DNA of 64,000 bases. It comes from Rhizobium etli_C. GTDB lineage: Bacteria; Pseudomonadota; Alphaproteobacteria; Rhizobiales; Rhizobiaceae. This document shows positions 16,720-25,905 of this stretch, in pieces. Each line of letters begins with the position of its first letter. Positions within the stretch are counted from its first letter, which is position 1. The notes under the pieces are model-generated. The model made no database searches, had not been told where the DNA came from, and saw only the letters and a program-made list of their open reading frames with translations. Location: NCBI RefSeq assembly GCF_014198605.1, contig NZ_JACIHU010000001.1, one strand, 5' to 3'. The translations under genes were made by a program, and so were the position numbers.

Positions 16720-19059
16720 TCAGAATTGGTTGTTGATGCCAAACTTGAAGTTTTGCGTCTTGTCGAAGTCCTCCTTGAGGACCGGGATTGCGTAATCCAG
16801 ACGCAACGAACCGAAAGGAGACTGCCAGACGACGCCGACACCGACGGAAGCGCGCAGCGAGGCGTCTTCGCCTTCGATGCCGTCGCCCCTCAAGTCGACG
16901 TCGTTGCCGAACAATGTGCCCGCATCAGCGAAGACCGCGCCGCGCAGATTGAAGTCACGCGGGAAGCCCGGCATCGGGAAGGTTGCTTCGGCCGATGCTG
17001 TGAAATACGTCGTACCACCCAGCGGATCGTCGTTGGTGCCGGAAACGCGCGGGCCGATGCCCTTGTTTTCGAACCCGCGAATGTCGCCGTTGGTCAGCGT
17101 GAACTGATCGAAGACGTTCAGATGCTCGCCGAAGCCAACGACATAACCAGCCGAGGCCGAAACCGAGCCGATGATATCGGCATCGTCAGCGAGCAGGTGG
17201 TAGTAACGGGCCTTGCCGTAGATCTTGTAGAACTGCGAGTCGCCGCCGAGACCGGCAATTTCCTGCGTCGCCGTCGCATAGATGCCTTCGCGTGGCAGGA
17301 CCGTGTCATCGAGCGTGTTGTAGGTCAGCGTCTGCGAGATGGAAGACCGTGTCCACGGGCTGTCCTCGACGAGGTGCTGATACGGAGCCGACAGGTCGGA
17401 AAGATCGCTGTCGTCAGCGTCATACTTCATCTGCTTGTAGTTATAGCGGAAGGTCGTCGCCAGGTCCTCGGTGATCGGCGCGGTGACGCGCAGGACGACG
17501 CTGGTTTCCTCGTAATCGTAGTTGTCGTTGCTCGACGTCTCACTGTGGTTGACGTCGAAGCCCGCCGCCAGACGATAGCCGAGGAAATAGGGTTCGGTGA
17601 AGCTGACGCCGTAGGCGCGCGAACCTTCCTGACCGCCGCCGGCCGAGATGCGGATGTACTGGCCGCGGCCGAGGAAGTTCTTCTCTTCGATCGACGCTTC
17701 GAGCAGCAGGCCGTCACCGCCGGCGGCATAACCCGCACCGACGCCGAACGAACCGGTGGACTGATCCTGCACGTCGACGACCACCACGACGCGATCCGGC
17801 GAGCTGCCCGGCTGGGTGGAGATATTGACGGAGGAGAAATAGCCGAGCGCTTCGAGGCGGCGCTTGGCCTTGGTGATCATCTGCTGATTGAAGGCGTCGC
17901 CTTCGCTCATGTCGAATTCGCGGCGGATGACATAATCGCGCGTGCGGCTGTTGCCACGGATTTCGATGCGCTCGACATAGGCGCGCTCGCCCTGGTCGAC
18001 CAGATATTCGACACCGATCGTGTTGTTGTTCAGGTCGCGGTTTCCGCGCGGCGTGACGCGCGCAAAGGGATAACCGGCAGAGGCGACCTGATCGGAGATC
18101 GCTTCGATCGACTTCTGCACCTCCTTGGCGCTGTAGACCTGACCTTCTTTGGTGCGCACCAGCGGCAGCAACTGATCAGAGCCGACGCCTTCGACGGTCG
18201 ACTGGACGGTCACCGGTCCGAAGTCGTAACGCTGACCTTCCTCGATGTTGAAGGTGAGCGTGTACTTGTTGGTTGCCTCGTCGAAGCTCGCATCGGAAGA
18301 GACGATGCGCATATCGGCATAGCCGCGGTTGTAATAGAACTGGCGCAGCGCTTCTTCGTCGGCGTGAAGCTTGTCTTCGTTATAGACGTCCTTGCGGGTC
18401 AGGAACGAAAGGAAGTTCGAACGCTTGGTATTGATGACGGCAGCCAGACGGCCGGCGCTGTAGGCATTGTTGCCGACGAAATTGATCGAATCGATCTTGG
18501 TGCGGTCACCTTCGTTGATGACGAAGGCGAGATTGACGCGACCTTCGCCGAGCGGCACCACTTGCGTCGTCACTTCGACTTCGCTGCGGCCGGTGGCGGC
18601 ATAGGCATCCTTGATCGCTTGGATGTCGGACTGGATCTGCGTGTCGCTGTAGGGACCGGCAGCATGGGTCTGGACGATCGTCGCGAGCTTGTCGTCCTTG
18701 ATCTTGCGGTTGCCGTTGAAGACGACCTGATTGACGAGCTGGGCTTCCTGGACATTGACGACGAGAGTGCCGCCGGAGACCGAAATCTTGACGTCGGAGA
18801 AGTAACCGGTGCCGTAGAGCTGCTTGACCGAGTCATCGATGTCTGTGTTCGAAAAACTCTTGCCGGGCGTGATGGTCAGGTTCGACCGGACAGCTTCCGC
18901 GCCGACGCGGCTGGCGCCGCGCACATCAATGCGCTGGATAACCGCGGCCTCGGCGGCCGTAGCGGAAACGAACGTCAAAGCGCCTGCGCCCGAAGCAACA
19001 ACACTAGCAGACAGCGCAACCGCCGATACTGCGTTCAAAAACTTTGAACCAGCCTTCAT
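16720..19059 (-). CDS. bamA: Outer membrane protein assembly factor BamA
   Basis: Omp85-family protein (779 residues) that inserts beta-barrel proteins into the outer membrane. A signal peptide (about residues 1-36) precedes five POTRA domains (about 38-430) and a C-terminal 16-strand barrel. The barrel keeps the conserved VRGF-type motif as DIRGFENKG and ends with a terminal Phe, the beta-signal. It lies in the usual alphaproteobacterial order rseP-bamA-lpxD. A 196-bp gap to rseP may contain its own promoter. Confidence 0.97.
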   Translation of the reverse strand: MKAGSKFLNAVSAVALSASVVASGAGALTFVSATAAEAAVIQRIDVRGASRVGAEAVRSNLTITPGKSFSNTDIDDSVKQLYGTGYFSDVKISVSGGTLVVNVQEAQLVNQVVFNGNRKIKDDKLATIVQTHAAGPYSDTQIQSDIQAIKDAYAATGRSEVEVTTQVVPLGEGRVNLAFVINEGDRTKIDSINFVGNNAYSAGRLAAVINTKRSNFLSFLTRKDVYNEDKLHADEEALRQFYYNRGYADMRIVSSDASFDEATNKYTLTFNIEEGQRYDFGPVTVQSTVEGVGSDQLLPLVRTKEGQVYSAKEVQKSIEAISDQVASAGYPFARVTPRGNRDLNNNTIGVEYLVDQGERAYVERIEIRGNSRTRDYVIRREFDMSEGDAFNQQMITKAKRRLEALGYFSSVNISTQPGSSPDRVVVVVDVQDQSTGSFGVGAGYAAGGDGLLLEASIEEKNFLGRGQYIRISAGGGQEGSRAYGVSFTEPYFLGYRLAAGFDVNHSETSSNDNYDYEETSVVLRVTAPITEDLATTFRYNYKQMKYDADDSDLSDLSAPYQHLVEDSPWTRSSISQTLTYNTLDDTVLPREGIYATATQEIAGLGGDSQFYKIYGKARYYHLLADDADIIGSVSASAGYVVGFGEHLNVFDQFTLTNGDIRGFENKGIGPRVSGTNDDPLGGTTYFTASAEATFPMPGFPRDFNLRGAVFADAGTLFGNDVDLRGDGIEGEDASLRASVGVGVVWQSPFGSLRLDYAIPVLKEDFDKTQNFKFGINNQF

Positions 19060-19255
19060 TTCACCTATTACCTTTTTTCCCTCGTCCCCGTCCCCGGGAG
19101 AACCCGATTCCGGTCACGTGTGTCGTTTTACCCGCTTTTGACATACAAGCAAGGGAGGGCGTTAATTTCTGTTTACTTCATTTCGAAGCGTGACCCATTC
19201 GCCACTACAGCCTTGAAACATCGTAAATAAATAGTAATTCCCTTACCTTGCGCGT

Positions 19256-20391
19256 TTACCCTGAGCTAAGGCTTATGTCGTTCCAGGTCGTAAAAACCAT
19301 CAATGTCAGTATCATTGCCAAGCCGATGCGAAATGCAATTTCGTGAGCCTTAGGCCCCAAGGGTTTGCCCCGCACCGCCTCCACCGCATAGAGCATCAGG
19401 TGGCCGCCATCAAGTACCGGAACCGGCATCAGGTTAAGCAATCCTATCGAAACCGAAAGTGTCGCGGCAAGCTGCAGCACTGCGCCAAGCCCGAGGCTTG
19501 CCATCTGTCCGGAAGCTTGCGCCACACGGATCGGACCGCCCAATTGATCGGCCCGCATCGATCCCGCGAAGATATTTCCGATATATTTGAAAGTGCCGGT
19601 GACGATGCCTGCGCTTTCGATCACCCCTTCTCGCACCGCCTCAAGCGGGGCGTAAGTCCGCAGGCGGAAATTGCCGGCTTCCTTGTTGGTGATGATGCCG
19701 ATCTGGCCGAGTTCAATCTTATTGCCGAACTGGTCGGTCGTGTCGGTGCGTTGCGGCACCATCGGCACATCGAGCTTTTGGCCGCCGCGCTCGATCGTGA
19801 CGACGATCCTTTGGCTCGGACGCATGGCGACATAGCGGCGCACCTCATCGAAGGTCTCGACCTTGTCGCCGTCGATGGCAATCAAGAGATCGCCGGGAAG
19901 AATCCCGGCGACGGCGGCCGAGCTCTCCGGCTTGACCTCGGCAACGACCGGGTCAGCGATCATGCGGCCATAGACGGTGAAGAGAACAGCGAAGATCACG
20001 ATCGCCAACAGGAAATTGGCGATCGGGCCGGCGGCGACGGTCGCGGCGCGTTTCCACAGCTTGGCGCCGGCAAAGGAGCGCGCCCTGTCCTCCTCGGACA
20101 TGGCGGCGATCCCATCGTTGTCGGGCTTTTGCTCGAAACATCCTCATCGCCGAAGAAACGGACGTAACCGCCAAGCGGGATTGCCGAAATCTTCCAGCGT
20201 GTTCCGTGGCGGTCGGTGAAGCCGAATATCTCCGGGCCGAAGCCGACGGAAAAGGCGATGATGCGAATGCCGCTCCAGCGCCCGACGAGATAATGCCCCA
20301 TCTCATGCACGAAGACGAGCAGCGAGAGCACCAGGATGAAGGTGACGATGTTCCCCATCACAAATGCATATATGCCTGTCATCACGTCCAT
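19256..20391 (-). pseudogene. rseP: RseP site-2 intramembrane zinc protease, split by a frameshift
   Basis: RseP/MmpA-type inner-membrane protease acting in regulated intramembrane proteolysis of anti-sigma factors. The first frame (from 20391) holds the zinc motif HEMGH. The second holds the PDZ domain (about 19700-19930) and the C-terminal NLMPVPVLDGG motif. The two halves are in different frames. Joining them at the AAAA run at 20127-20130 (minus-strand codons AGC AAA AGC) by adding one base, or removing two, gives one continuous protein of about 378 residues, normal for the family. A homopolymer sequencing error or a true indel are the simplest explanations. The gene lies 28 bp after cdsA. 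Confidence 0.9.
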
Positions 20392-20419
20392 TAGTTCCTT
20401 CCGTCAGGCTGCCGCGTCA

Positions 20420-21250
20420 TCAAAGGCCGAACAATGCCGCGCCGAGCGACGTCATCCCGCCCCCCTTTATCAGGGAAAAAAGCCCAGCAAGCAAGAACGC
20501 CGAAAAACAGGCGAAAATCAGTCCGTCGACACGATCCATGACGCCGCCATGACCCGGAATGAGGTGGCTTGAATCCTTGACCCCGAATTTTCGCTTGATG
20601 AAAGATTCGAACAGGTCGCCGGCCTGGCTGCAAACCGACAGAACGAGCGCCACGACGGCGGCGGCGACTTCCGTGCCCGGCAGAAGAAAATGCATGAGGA
20701 CCACGCCGGCTGCGACTGCCGAAACGGCGCCGCCGATAGCGCCGGACCACGTCTTTCCGGGCGAGATCGACGGGGCAAGCTTCGGTCCGCGAAGAGCCCT
20801 GCCGACGAAATAGGCGAGGATATCGGTTGCCCAGACGACGGCAAAGACGAAGAGCATGGCATAAAGGCCCAGCCGATCGTCGCCTCTGATCCCGGCGAGC
20901 ACCACGCCGGTGGCGCCGGCATAAAACAGGCCCGCCGGGAACCAGCGGCTGGTGCCGTGCAGGATGATCAGGGCTATGCCGACGGCGGTGACACCGGCCA
21001 GCATGCCGGCGGCGAATTCGAAATTACCGACAAGCACCAGGAAAGCGATCGCCGCCTCGCCGATCCAGCCGACGCCGTTGGCAACCCAGTCACGCGCGAC
21101 GCCTGATATTTTCGACCATTCATTATAGATCAGCAGGCCGATCACGGCCGCCAGGATGCGGAAGGCAAGGCCGCCATACCAGGTGGCGGCAAGAACGATG
21201 ACTGCGAGAATCAGCCCTGAAGCGATGCGCAGTTTCAGTTCCTGCTGCAT
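20420..21250 (-). CDS. cdsA: Phosphatidate cytidylyltransferase
   Basis: Integral membrane enzyme making CDP-diacylglycerol for phospholipid synthesis. It has 276 residues and about eight hydrophobic segments. The CTP-transferase signature near the C-terminus is intact (IKRKFGVKDSSHLIPGHGG followed by MDRVD). Its ATG shares one base with the uppS stop (TGATG), suggesting translational coupling. Confidence 0.96.
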   Translation of the reverse strand: MQQELKLRIASGLILAVIVLAATWYGGLAFRILAAVIGLLIYNEWSKISGVARDWVANGVGWIGEAAIAFLVLVGNFEFAAGMLAGVTAVGIALIILHGTSRWFPAGLFYAGATGVVLAGIRGDDRLGLYAMLFVFAVVWATDILAYFVGRALRGPKLAPSISPGKTWSGAIGGAVSAVAAGVVLMHFLLPGTEVAAAVVALVLSVCSQAGDLFESFIKRKFGVKDSSHLIPGHGGVMDRVDGLIFACFSAFLLAGLFSLIKGGGMTSLGAALFGL

Positions 21251-21990
21251 CAGGTGCCAACCGCGGCTGCCTGCGACAGGCCGCCGAAGCGCCGGTCGCG
21301 GGAGGCGAATTTTTCAAGCGCCGAGCGGAAGATTTCGGGGCTGAAATCCGGCCAGTATTCCGGAACGAAGATGAACTCCGAATAGGCGGCCTGCCACAGC
21401 AGGAAATTGGAAAGCCGCTCTTCGCCGCTGGTGCGAATGATGAGATCCGGATCGGGGATACCCGCCGTGTCGAGACGGGCGTCGATCAGTGCAGGCGTGA
21501 TGTCCTGCGCCCTCAGGCGACCGGCCTCGACGTCCTTGGCCAGGCTCGCCACGGCGCGGGAAATTTCATCGCGCGAGCCGTAATTGAAGGCGATGACCAG
21601 CGTCAGCGCCGTATTGTCCTTGGTCGTCTCCTCCGCCTCGAGCAGCAGGCCGAGGATATCGCTGCGCAGGCTGTGGCGATCGCCGATTACTCTGATGCGC
21701 ACATTCTGGCGATGAAGTTCGGCCAGGTCGCGGCGGATGAAAGCCTTGAGCAGACCAAGCAGATCGGAGACTTCGGCCTCGGGCCGGCGCCAGTTCTCCG
21801 AGGAGAAGGCAAACAGGGTCAGATATTTTATGCCGGCCGCGCCGGCGGCGCGCACCGTCTCGCGCACGGCCTCGACGCCCTTGCGGTGGCCCATCGTGCG
21901 CGGCAGGCCACGCTGCTTGGCCCAGCGGCCATTGCCATCCATGATGATGGCAACATGCTCTGGCACACTCAAAAATACAGATTCCGACAT
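21250..21990 (-). CDS. uppS: Undecaprenyl diphosphate synthase (cis-prenyltransferase)
   Basis: Makes the C55 lipid carrier for peptidoglycan and polysaccharide synthesis. I chose the start at 21990 (MSESVFLSVPEHV, 246 residues), giving the standard length. The frame upstream would add 24 residues of atypical composition. The catalytic Asp motif IIMDGNGRWAKQRG and the C-terminal IRTSGEERLSNFLLWQ substrate-binding motif are present. It sits between frr (37-bp gap) and cdsA. Confidence 0.96.
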   Translation of the reverse strand: MSESVFLSVPEHVAIIMDGNGRWAKQRGLPRTMGHRKGVEAVRETVRAAGAAGIKYLTLFAFSSENWRRPEAEVSDLLGLLKAFIRRDLAELHRQNVRIRVIGDRHSLRSDILGLLLEAEETTKDNTALTLVIAFNYGSRDEISRAVASLAKDVEAGRLRAQDITPALIDARLDTAGIPDPDLIIRTSGEERLSNFLLWQAAYSEFIFVPEYWPDFSPEIFRSALEKFASRDRRFGGLSQAAAVGT

Positions 21991-22027
21991 TTCCCGTCCG
22001 GTCTTTCCAGGCAAAGCCACAGATCCA

Positions 22028-22588
22028 CTAGACCTGCATGATTTCCTTTTCCTTCTCGCCAAGCAAGCGGTCGATTTCGGAAATCGTCTCGTCCGTCATC
22101 TTCTGTACGCGTTCCGACTGCGCACGGCTCTCGTCCTGGCCGATTACGCCATCCTTTTCGGCTTTCTTGAGGCCGTCCATGCCGTCGCGGCGGACATGGC
22201 GAATCGCGACCTTGCTCTTTTCGGCATAGTCGTGAGCCACCTTGACGAGCGATTTGCGACGCTCCTCGTTCAACTCCGGCAGCGGGATGCGCAGGCTCTG
22301 GCCGTCGACGATCGGGTTGAGACCGAGGTTGGATTCGCGGATGCCGCGCTCAACGGCGCTGACCATCGACTTGTCCCAGACGGAAACCGTCAGCATGCGC
22401 GGCTCGGGCACGGTAATGTTTGCGACCTGGTTCAGCGGTACGCGCGAACCATAGGCCTCGATCGTCACCGGATCGAGGATGTTGGCCGAGGCACGGCCGG
22501 TGCGCAGCGATGCGATGTCGCTCTTGAATGCGGAAACTGCGCCATCCATGCGGCGCTTCAGTTCCTTGATATCGATACCTTCACTCAT
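22028..22588 (-). CDS. frr: Ribosome recycling factor
   Basis: Splits post-termination ribosomes together with EF-G. It has 186 residues, the usual length, with the typical C-terminal signature (EERRKSLVKVAHDYAEKSKV) and long helices. The 161-bp gap to pyrH upstream contains a palindromic intergenic repeat. Confidence 0.97.
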   Translation of the reverse strand: MSEGIDIKELKRRMDGAVSAFKSDIASLRTGRASANILDPVTIEAYGSRVPLNQVANITVPEPRMLTVSVWDKSMVSAVERGIRESNLGLNPIVDGQSLRIPLPELNEERRKSLVKVAHDYAEKSKVAIRHVRRDGMDGLKKAEKDGVIGQDESRAQSERVQKMTDETISEIDRLLGEKEKEIMQV

Positions 22589-22606
22589 GTCGATGCTCCC
22601 GTCGAA

Positions 22607-22653
22607 AGCATGATGCTCAAACGTGTCAGCGGTGACGACATCATGCTCTAACT
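22607..22653 (+). repeat. Rhizobial intergenic palindromic repeat, copy 1
   Basis: Perfect inverted arms AGCATGATG (22607-22615) and CATCATGCT (22639-22647), with an inner GTGTCAGCGG block and a CTCTAACT tail. The same arrangement, inverted, recurs at 55565-55614. A further partial GACATCAT motif lies near 22698. It matches the style of short intergenic repeats common in Rhizobium genomes. Confidence 0.65.
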
Positions 22654-22749
22654 ATCTAATATAGAACACAATTCAGATCTGAGGCCAACCGGGCCAGACA
22701 TCATCATGTTCTAGCGAGACCTGCACCCCAAAAGGCGGCGCAGCGTGTA

Positions 22750-23472
22750 TCAGTTGTCGGAGACGATGGTCTTGAGGCCACCGCCCGTCAAGATTTCGGC
22801 AAAACCGCCCTTCTCGTGGATGGAGAAGACGATGATCGGAATGGAATTCTCCCTGGCGAGCGCCACGGCGGCAACGTCCATCACCGCAAGCCCCCTGTCC
22901 AGTACTTCCTGGTGCGTCAGCCGGTCGAAGCGGGTCGCGTCGGGGTATTTCTTGGGATCGGCGGTATAGATACCGTCGACCTGTGTTCCCTTGAAGATCG
23001 CCTGCGCACCCATTTCGGCGGCGCGGAGTGCCGCGGCGGAATCGGTGGTGAAGAAGGGGTTGCCGGTGCCGCCGGCAAAGATCACCACGCGTCCCATCGA
23101 CAGATGATAGAGGGTCGCACGCTGCGAAAAGCTCTCACAGATCTCCGGCATGGAGATGGCCGAAAGTACCACAGTGTCGATGTTGAGCTTGCGTAGCGAG
23201 GTCGCCAGCGCCAGCGCGTTGATGATGGTGCCGAGCATGCCCATGTGGTCGCCGGTCACCCGGTCGCCGCCCTTGGATGCCACCGCGACACCGCGGAAAA
23301 TATTGCCGCCACCGACGACGACGCCGACTTCCACGCCCATATGCCGTGCCTCGGCGATATCGGATGCAATGCGGTCCGCCACCGCGACATCGATCCCGAA
23401 ACCCTGGGCACCCATGAGCGCTTCGCCGGAAGCCTTGAGCAGAACGCGTTTATAGACAGGCTCTAAAGACAT
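22750..23472 (-). CDS. pyrH: UMP kinase
   Basis: Hexameric amino-acid-kinase-fold enzyme phosphorylating UMP to UDP (240 residues). The phosphate-binding KASGEALMG and GGGNIFRG motifs and the C-terminal DVAAVALARENSIPIIVF region are conserved. It lies downstream of tsf in the common rpsB-tsf-pyrH-frr order. A hairpin lies in the 96-bp tsf-pyrH gap. Confidence 0.97.
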   Translation of the reverse strand: MSLEPVYKRVLLKASGEALMGAQGFGIDVAVADRIASDIAEARHMGVEVGVVVGGGNIFRGVAVASKGGDRVTGDHMGMLGTIINALALATSLRKLNIDTVVLSAISMPEICESFSQRATLYHLSMGRVVIFAGGTGNPFFTTDSAAALRAAEMGAQAIFKGTQVDGIYTADPKKYPDATRFDRLTHQEVLDRGLAVMDVAAVALARENSIPIIVFSIHEKGGFAEILTGGGLKTIVSDN

Positions 23473-23510
23473 CTTGGCTCCTCGTAAATTGCCGTGAATG
23501 CCCGATACAC

Positions 23511-23542
23511 GAAGGGCACCGCGTTGTCACGCGATGCCCTTC
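23511..23542 (-). terminator. Hairpin between tsf and pyrH
   Basis: A 13-bp stem with one mismatch, arms at 23511-23523 and 23530-23542. There is no T run on the minus strand, so it may be an attenuator or RNA-processing stem rather than a full terminator. Confidence 0.4.
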
Positions 23543-23568
23543 CTGTTTTCAGAATTATGGCTGGAAGA

Positions 23569-24495
23569 TCAACCCTTGACGGCAGCCGCGACTTCGGCTG
23601 CGAAATCGGTCTCTTCCTTCTCGACGCCTTCGCCGAGCAGAAGACGGGCCATGCCGGCAACTTCGATCGGCGCGCCGACGGCCTTTTCAGCTTCCTTGAT
23701 GGCGGCTGCGACGGTCAGATCAGGATTGATGACGAAAGCCTGCGAGAGAAGGGCGACTTCCTCGAAGAACTTGCGCATGCGGCCTTCCACCATCTTCTCG
23801 ATGATGTTGTCCGGCTTGCCGGAAGCGCGCGACTGCTCGATGAAGACGTTGCGCTCGCGCTCGGCGACGGCGGCATCGACTTCCTCAGGGCGGATCGCCA
23901 GCGGCGCGGTCGCGGCAATATGCATGGCGACCTGGCGGCCGATTGCGTTCAGGGCTTCCTTGTCGCCGGTCGACTTCAGCGCGACGAGAACGCCGAGCTT
24001 GCCGAGACCGTCGGAAACGGCATTGTGGATATAGGTGGCAACAACGCCGTCCTCGACGGAGAGAGCGACCGAGCGGCGCAGGTTCATGTTCTCGCCGATC
24101 GTTGCGATCGCATCCTTGATCGTGTCGGAAACCGACTTGCCGGATGCCGGGTAGGTCGCGGCCGCAACGGCCTCGACGCTGCCGTTGGTGGAGACGGCGA
24201 CCTTGGCGATGCCGCGGACGAGATCCTGGAAGGCGTCGTTACGGGCGACGAAGTCGGTTTCGGAGTTGACTTCGACGACGACGGCCTTGGTGCCTTCGCT
24301 CGAAACGCCGATGAGGCCTTCGGCAGCGGTACGGCCGGACTTCTTGTCGGCCTTGGCGATGCCCTTGGCGCGCAGCCAGTCGATCGCCGCTTCCATGTCG
24401 CCATTGGTTTCGGCAAGCGCCTTCTTGCAGTCCATCATGCCTGCGCCGGTCTTTTCGCGCAGTTCCTTCACCATTGCAGCCGTAATCTCGCTCAT
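23569..24495 (-). CDS. tsf: Elongation factor Ts
   Basis: Guanine nucleotide exchange factor for EF-Tu. It is 308 residues, typical for alphaproteobacteria. The N-terminal UBA-like domain with MMDCKKALAETNGD and the core motif SETDFVARND are present. It follows rpsB with a 240-bp gap containing a hairpin. Confidence 0.98.
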   Translation of the reverse strand: MSEITAAMVKELREKTGAGMMDCKKALAETNGDMEAAIDWLRAKGIAKADKKSGRTAAEGLIGVSSEGTKAVVVEVNSETDFVARNDAFQDLVRGIAKVAVSTNGSVEAVAAATYPASGKSVSDTIKDAIATIGENMNLRRSVALSVEDGVVATYIHNAVSDGLGKLGVLVALKSTGDKEALNAIGRQVAMHIAATAPLAIRPEEVDAAVAERERNVFIEQSRASGKPDNIIEKMVEGRMRKFFEEVALLSQAFVINPDLTVAAAIKEAEKAVGAPIEVAGMARLLLGEGVEKEETDFAAEVAAAVKG

Positions 24496-24651
24496 TATCT
24501 TCCTCTTGTCGGTTCAAACGGTGGGCCGCAAAGCGCGGCGCGGCACCGGATTGAGGCACGAAATGTACCTGTATGTATGACAGCGTGATGAAGACGCGCC
24601 ATAACGAAACTTATCTGGCGAGGCATCTGACGCCTTCGCCCTGAAACAGGC

Positions 24652-24687
24652 AAGGCCGCCGAACTTCGATGAGTCGCGAGCGGCCTT
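24652..24687 (-). terminator. Hairpin downstream of rpsB
   Basis: Arms AAGGCCGC (24652-24659) and GCGGCCTT (24680-24687), about 50 bp after the rpsB stop on the minus strand. It is followed only by a weak T cluster, so it may partly attenuate rpsB-tsf readthrough. Confidence 0.45.
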
Positions 24688-24735
24688 CCCCAGTCCATGC
24701 AAGCTTTGGCGGGCCTTCCGATCCGCCCGCTTTCA

Positions 24736-25503
24736 TCAGCCTTCGGCTGCTTCTTCGAGAGCCGGCTCGACCGGAACTTCGGAGGATGCGCCGAGATCGC
24801 GGCCGGAAGAGCTCTGCTGGCGAGCGATGCCGTCGATGGCAGCGCGGGAGATCAGCTCGCAGTAAAGAGCGATTGCGCGCGATGCGTCGTCGTTGCCCGG
24901 GATCGGATAGTCGATCAGGTCGGGATCGCAGTTCGAGTCGATGATGGCGACAACCGGGATGCCGAGGCGCTTGGCTTCGTCGATCGCGATCTTTTCCTTG
25001 TTGGTGTCGATGATGAACATCAGGTCGGGGGTGCCGCCCATATCGCGGATACCGCCGAGAGCCTTGTCGAGCTTTTCGCGTTCGCGCTCGAGGTTCAGGC
25101 GTTCCTTCTTGGTGAAGCCCTGGGCTTCGCCGCCGAGGATCTCATCAAGCTTGCGCAGGCGCTGGATCGAGTTGGAGATCGTCTTCCAGTTCGTCATCAT
25201 GCCGCCGAGCCAGCGCGAGTTGACGTAGTACTGGGCCGAACGCTTGGCGCTGTCGGCGATGATCTCGGACGCCTGGCGCTTGGTGCCGACGAAGAGAACG
25301 CGGCCGCCGCGGGCAACGGTGTCGCTGACGACCTGGAGGGCGCGCGACAGCATCGGAACGGTCTGGGCCAGATCGATGATGTGAATGTTGTTGCGGTCGC
25401 CGAAGATATACGGCTTCATCTTCGGGTTCCAGCGATGGGTCTGGTGGCCGAAGTGGACGCCTGCCTCAAGAAGCTGGCGCATAGAAAAATCAGGCAATGC
25501 CAT
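24736..25503 (-). CDS. rpsB: 30S ribosomal protein S2
   Basis: Small-subunit ribosomal protein (255 residues). The S2 signatures VHFGHQTHRWNPKM near the N-terminus and PVVAIIDSNCDPDLIDYPIP are present, with an acidic C-terminal tail. It heads the rpsB-tsf-pyrH-frr transcription unit. AAAAGGAGT lies a few bases upstream of the ATG. Confidence 0.98.
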   Translation of the reverse strand: MALPDFSMRQLLEAGVHFGHQTHRWNPKMKPYIFGDRNNIHIIDLAQTVPMLSRALQVVSDTVARGGRVLFVGTKRQASEIIADSAKRSAQYYVNSRWLGGMMTNWKTISNSIQRLRKLDEILGGEAQGFTKKERLNLEREREKLDKALGGIRDMGGTPDLMFIIDTNKEKIAIDEAKRLGIPVVAIIDSNCDPDLIDYPIPGNDDASRAIALYCELISRAAIDGIARQQSSSGRDLGASSEVPVEPALEEAAEG

Positions 25504-25905
25504 GCCTTGTTACTCCTTTTCCGGTTGAACCTCCGCAAGACGAACAGCACCCTCTTCGAGGATGCCACCGGGCGGAACAGCCCGGATTTCTCCCGGACGA
25601 TCCCATGCCTTACGTGTGGAATGCCGGTGCCCATACATCCCGTTCGGTATAAAAGCAAGGAAAACATTCCATTCGGCATAGAAACACGAATTGCGCGCGC
25701 ATCCCGACGCTGCCCTGCCCTGCAGATGCCGCCGCTCAGCTCAGCAGCGTCGACAGCAGCGACAGCATGACACCGGCATCCGGCATCGGCAGAATAGCGT
25801 CGACCTCGGCCGGCAACAGGCTGTCGATCGCGCTGTCGGCATTGCCGGTCGCGGTAAATGAACTTTATGATACAGTTTTATAACAGTCGGAAAACCGGTG
25901 CAGGC
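25504..25905. other. Intergenic region upstream of rpsB
   Basis: 402 bp without an intact gene. The half next to rpsB should hold the ribosomal promoter and leader. The far half contains a coding-like minus-strand fragment (25736-25864). Confidence 0.6.
25736..25864 (-). pseudogene. Coding-like fragment without a start (gene tail remnant)
   Basis: A 42-codon open stretch on the minus strand, bounded upstream by TAA and ending in TGA, reads like real protein (TATGNADSAIDSLLPAEVDA then LPMPDAGVMLSLLSTLLS). Its codon choice is like that of neighbouring genes. It has no start codon at its 5' end, so it is probably the decayed C-terminus of a lost gene. I do not recognise the family. Confidence 0.35.

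Noticed and set aside
20125..20130. Programmed -1 frameshift in rseP
   Set aside because: The zero-frame codons around the A run (AGC AAA AGC) do not form a standard X XXY YYZ heptamer, and I saw no strong stem just downstream. An indel or read error is simpler.
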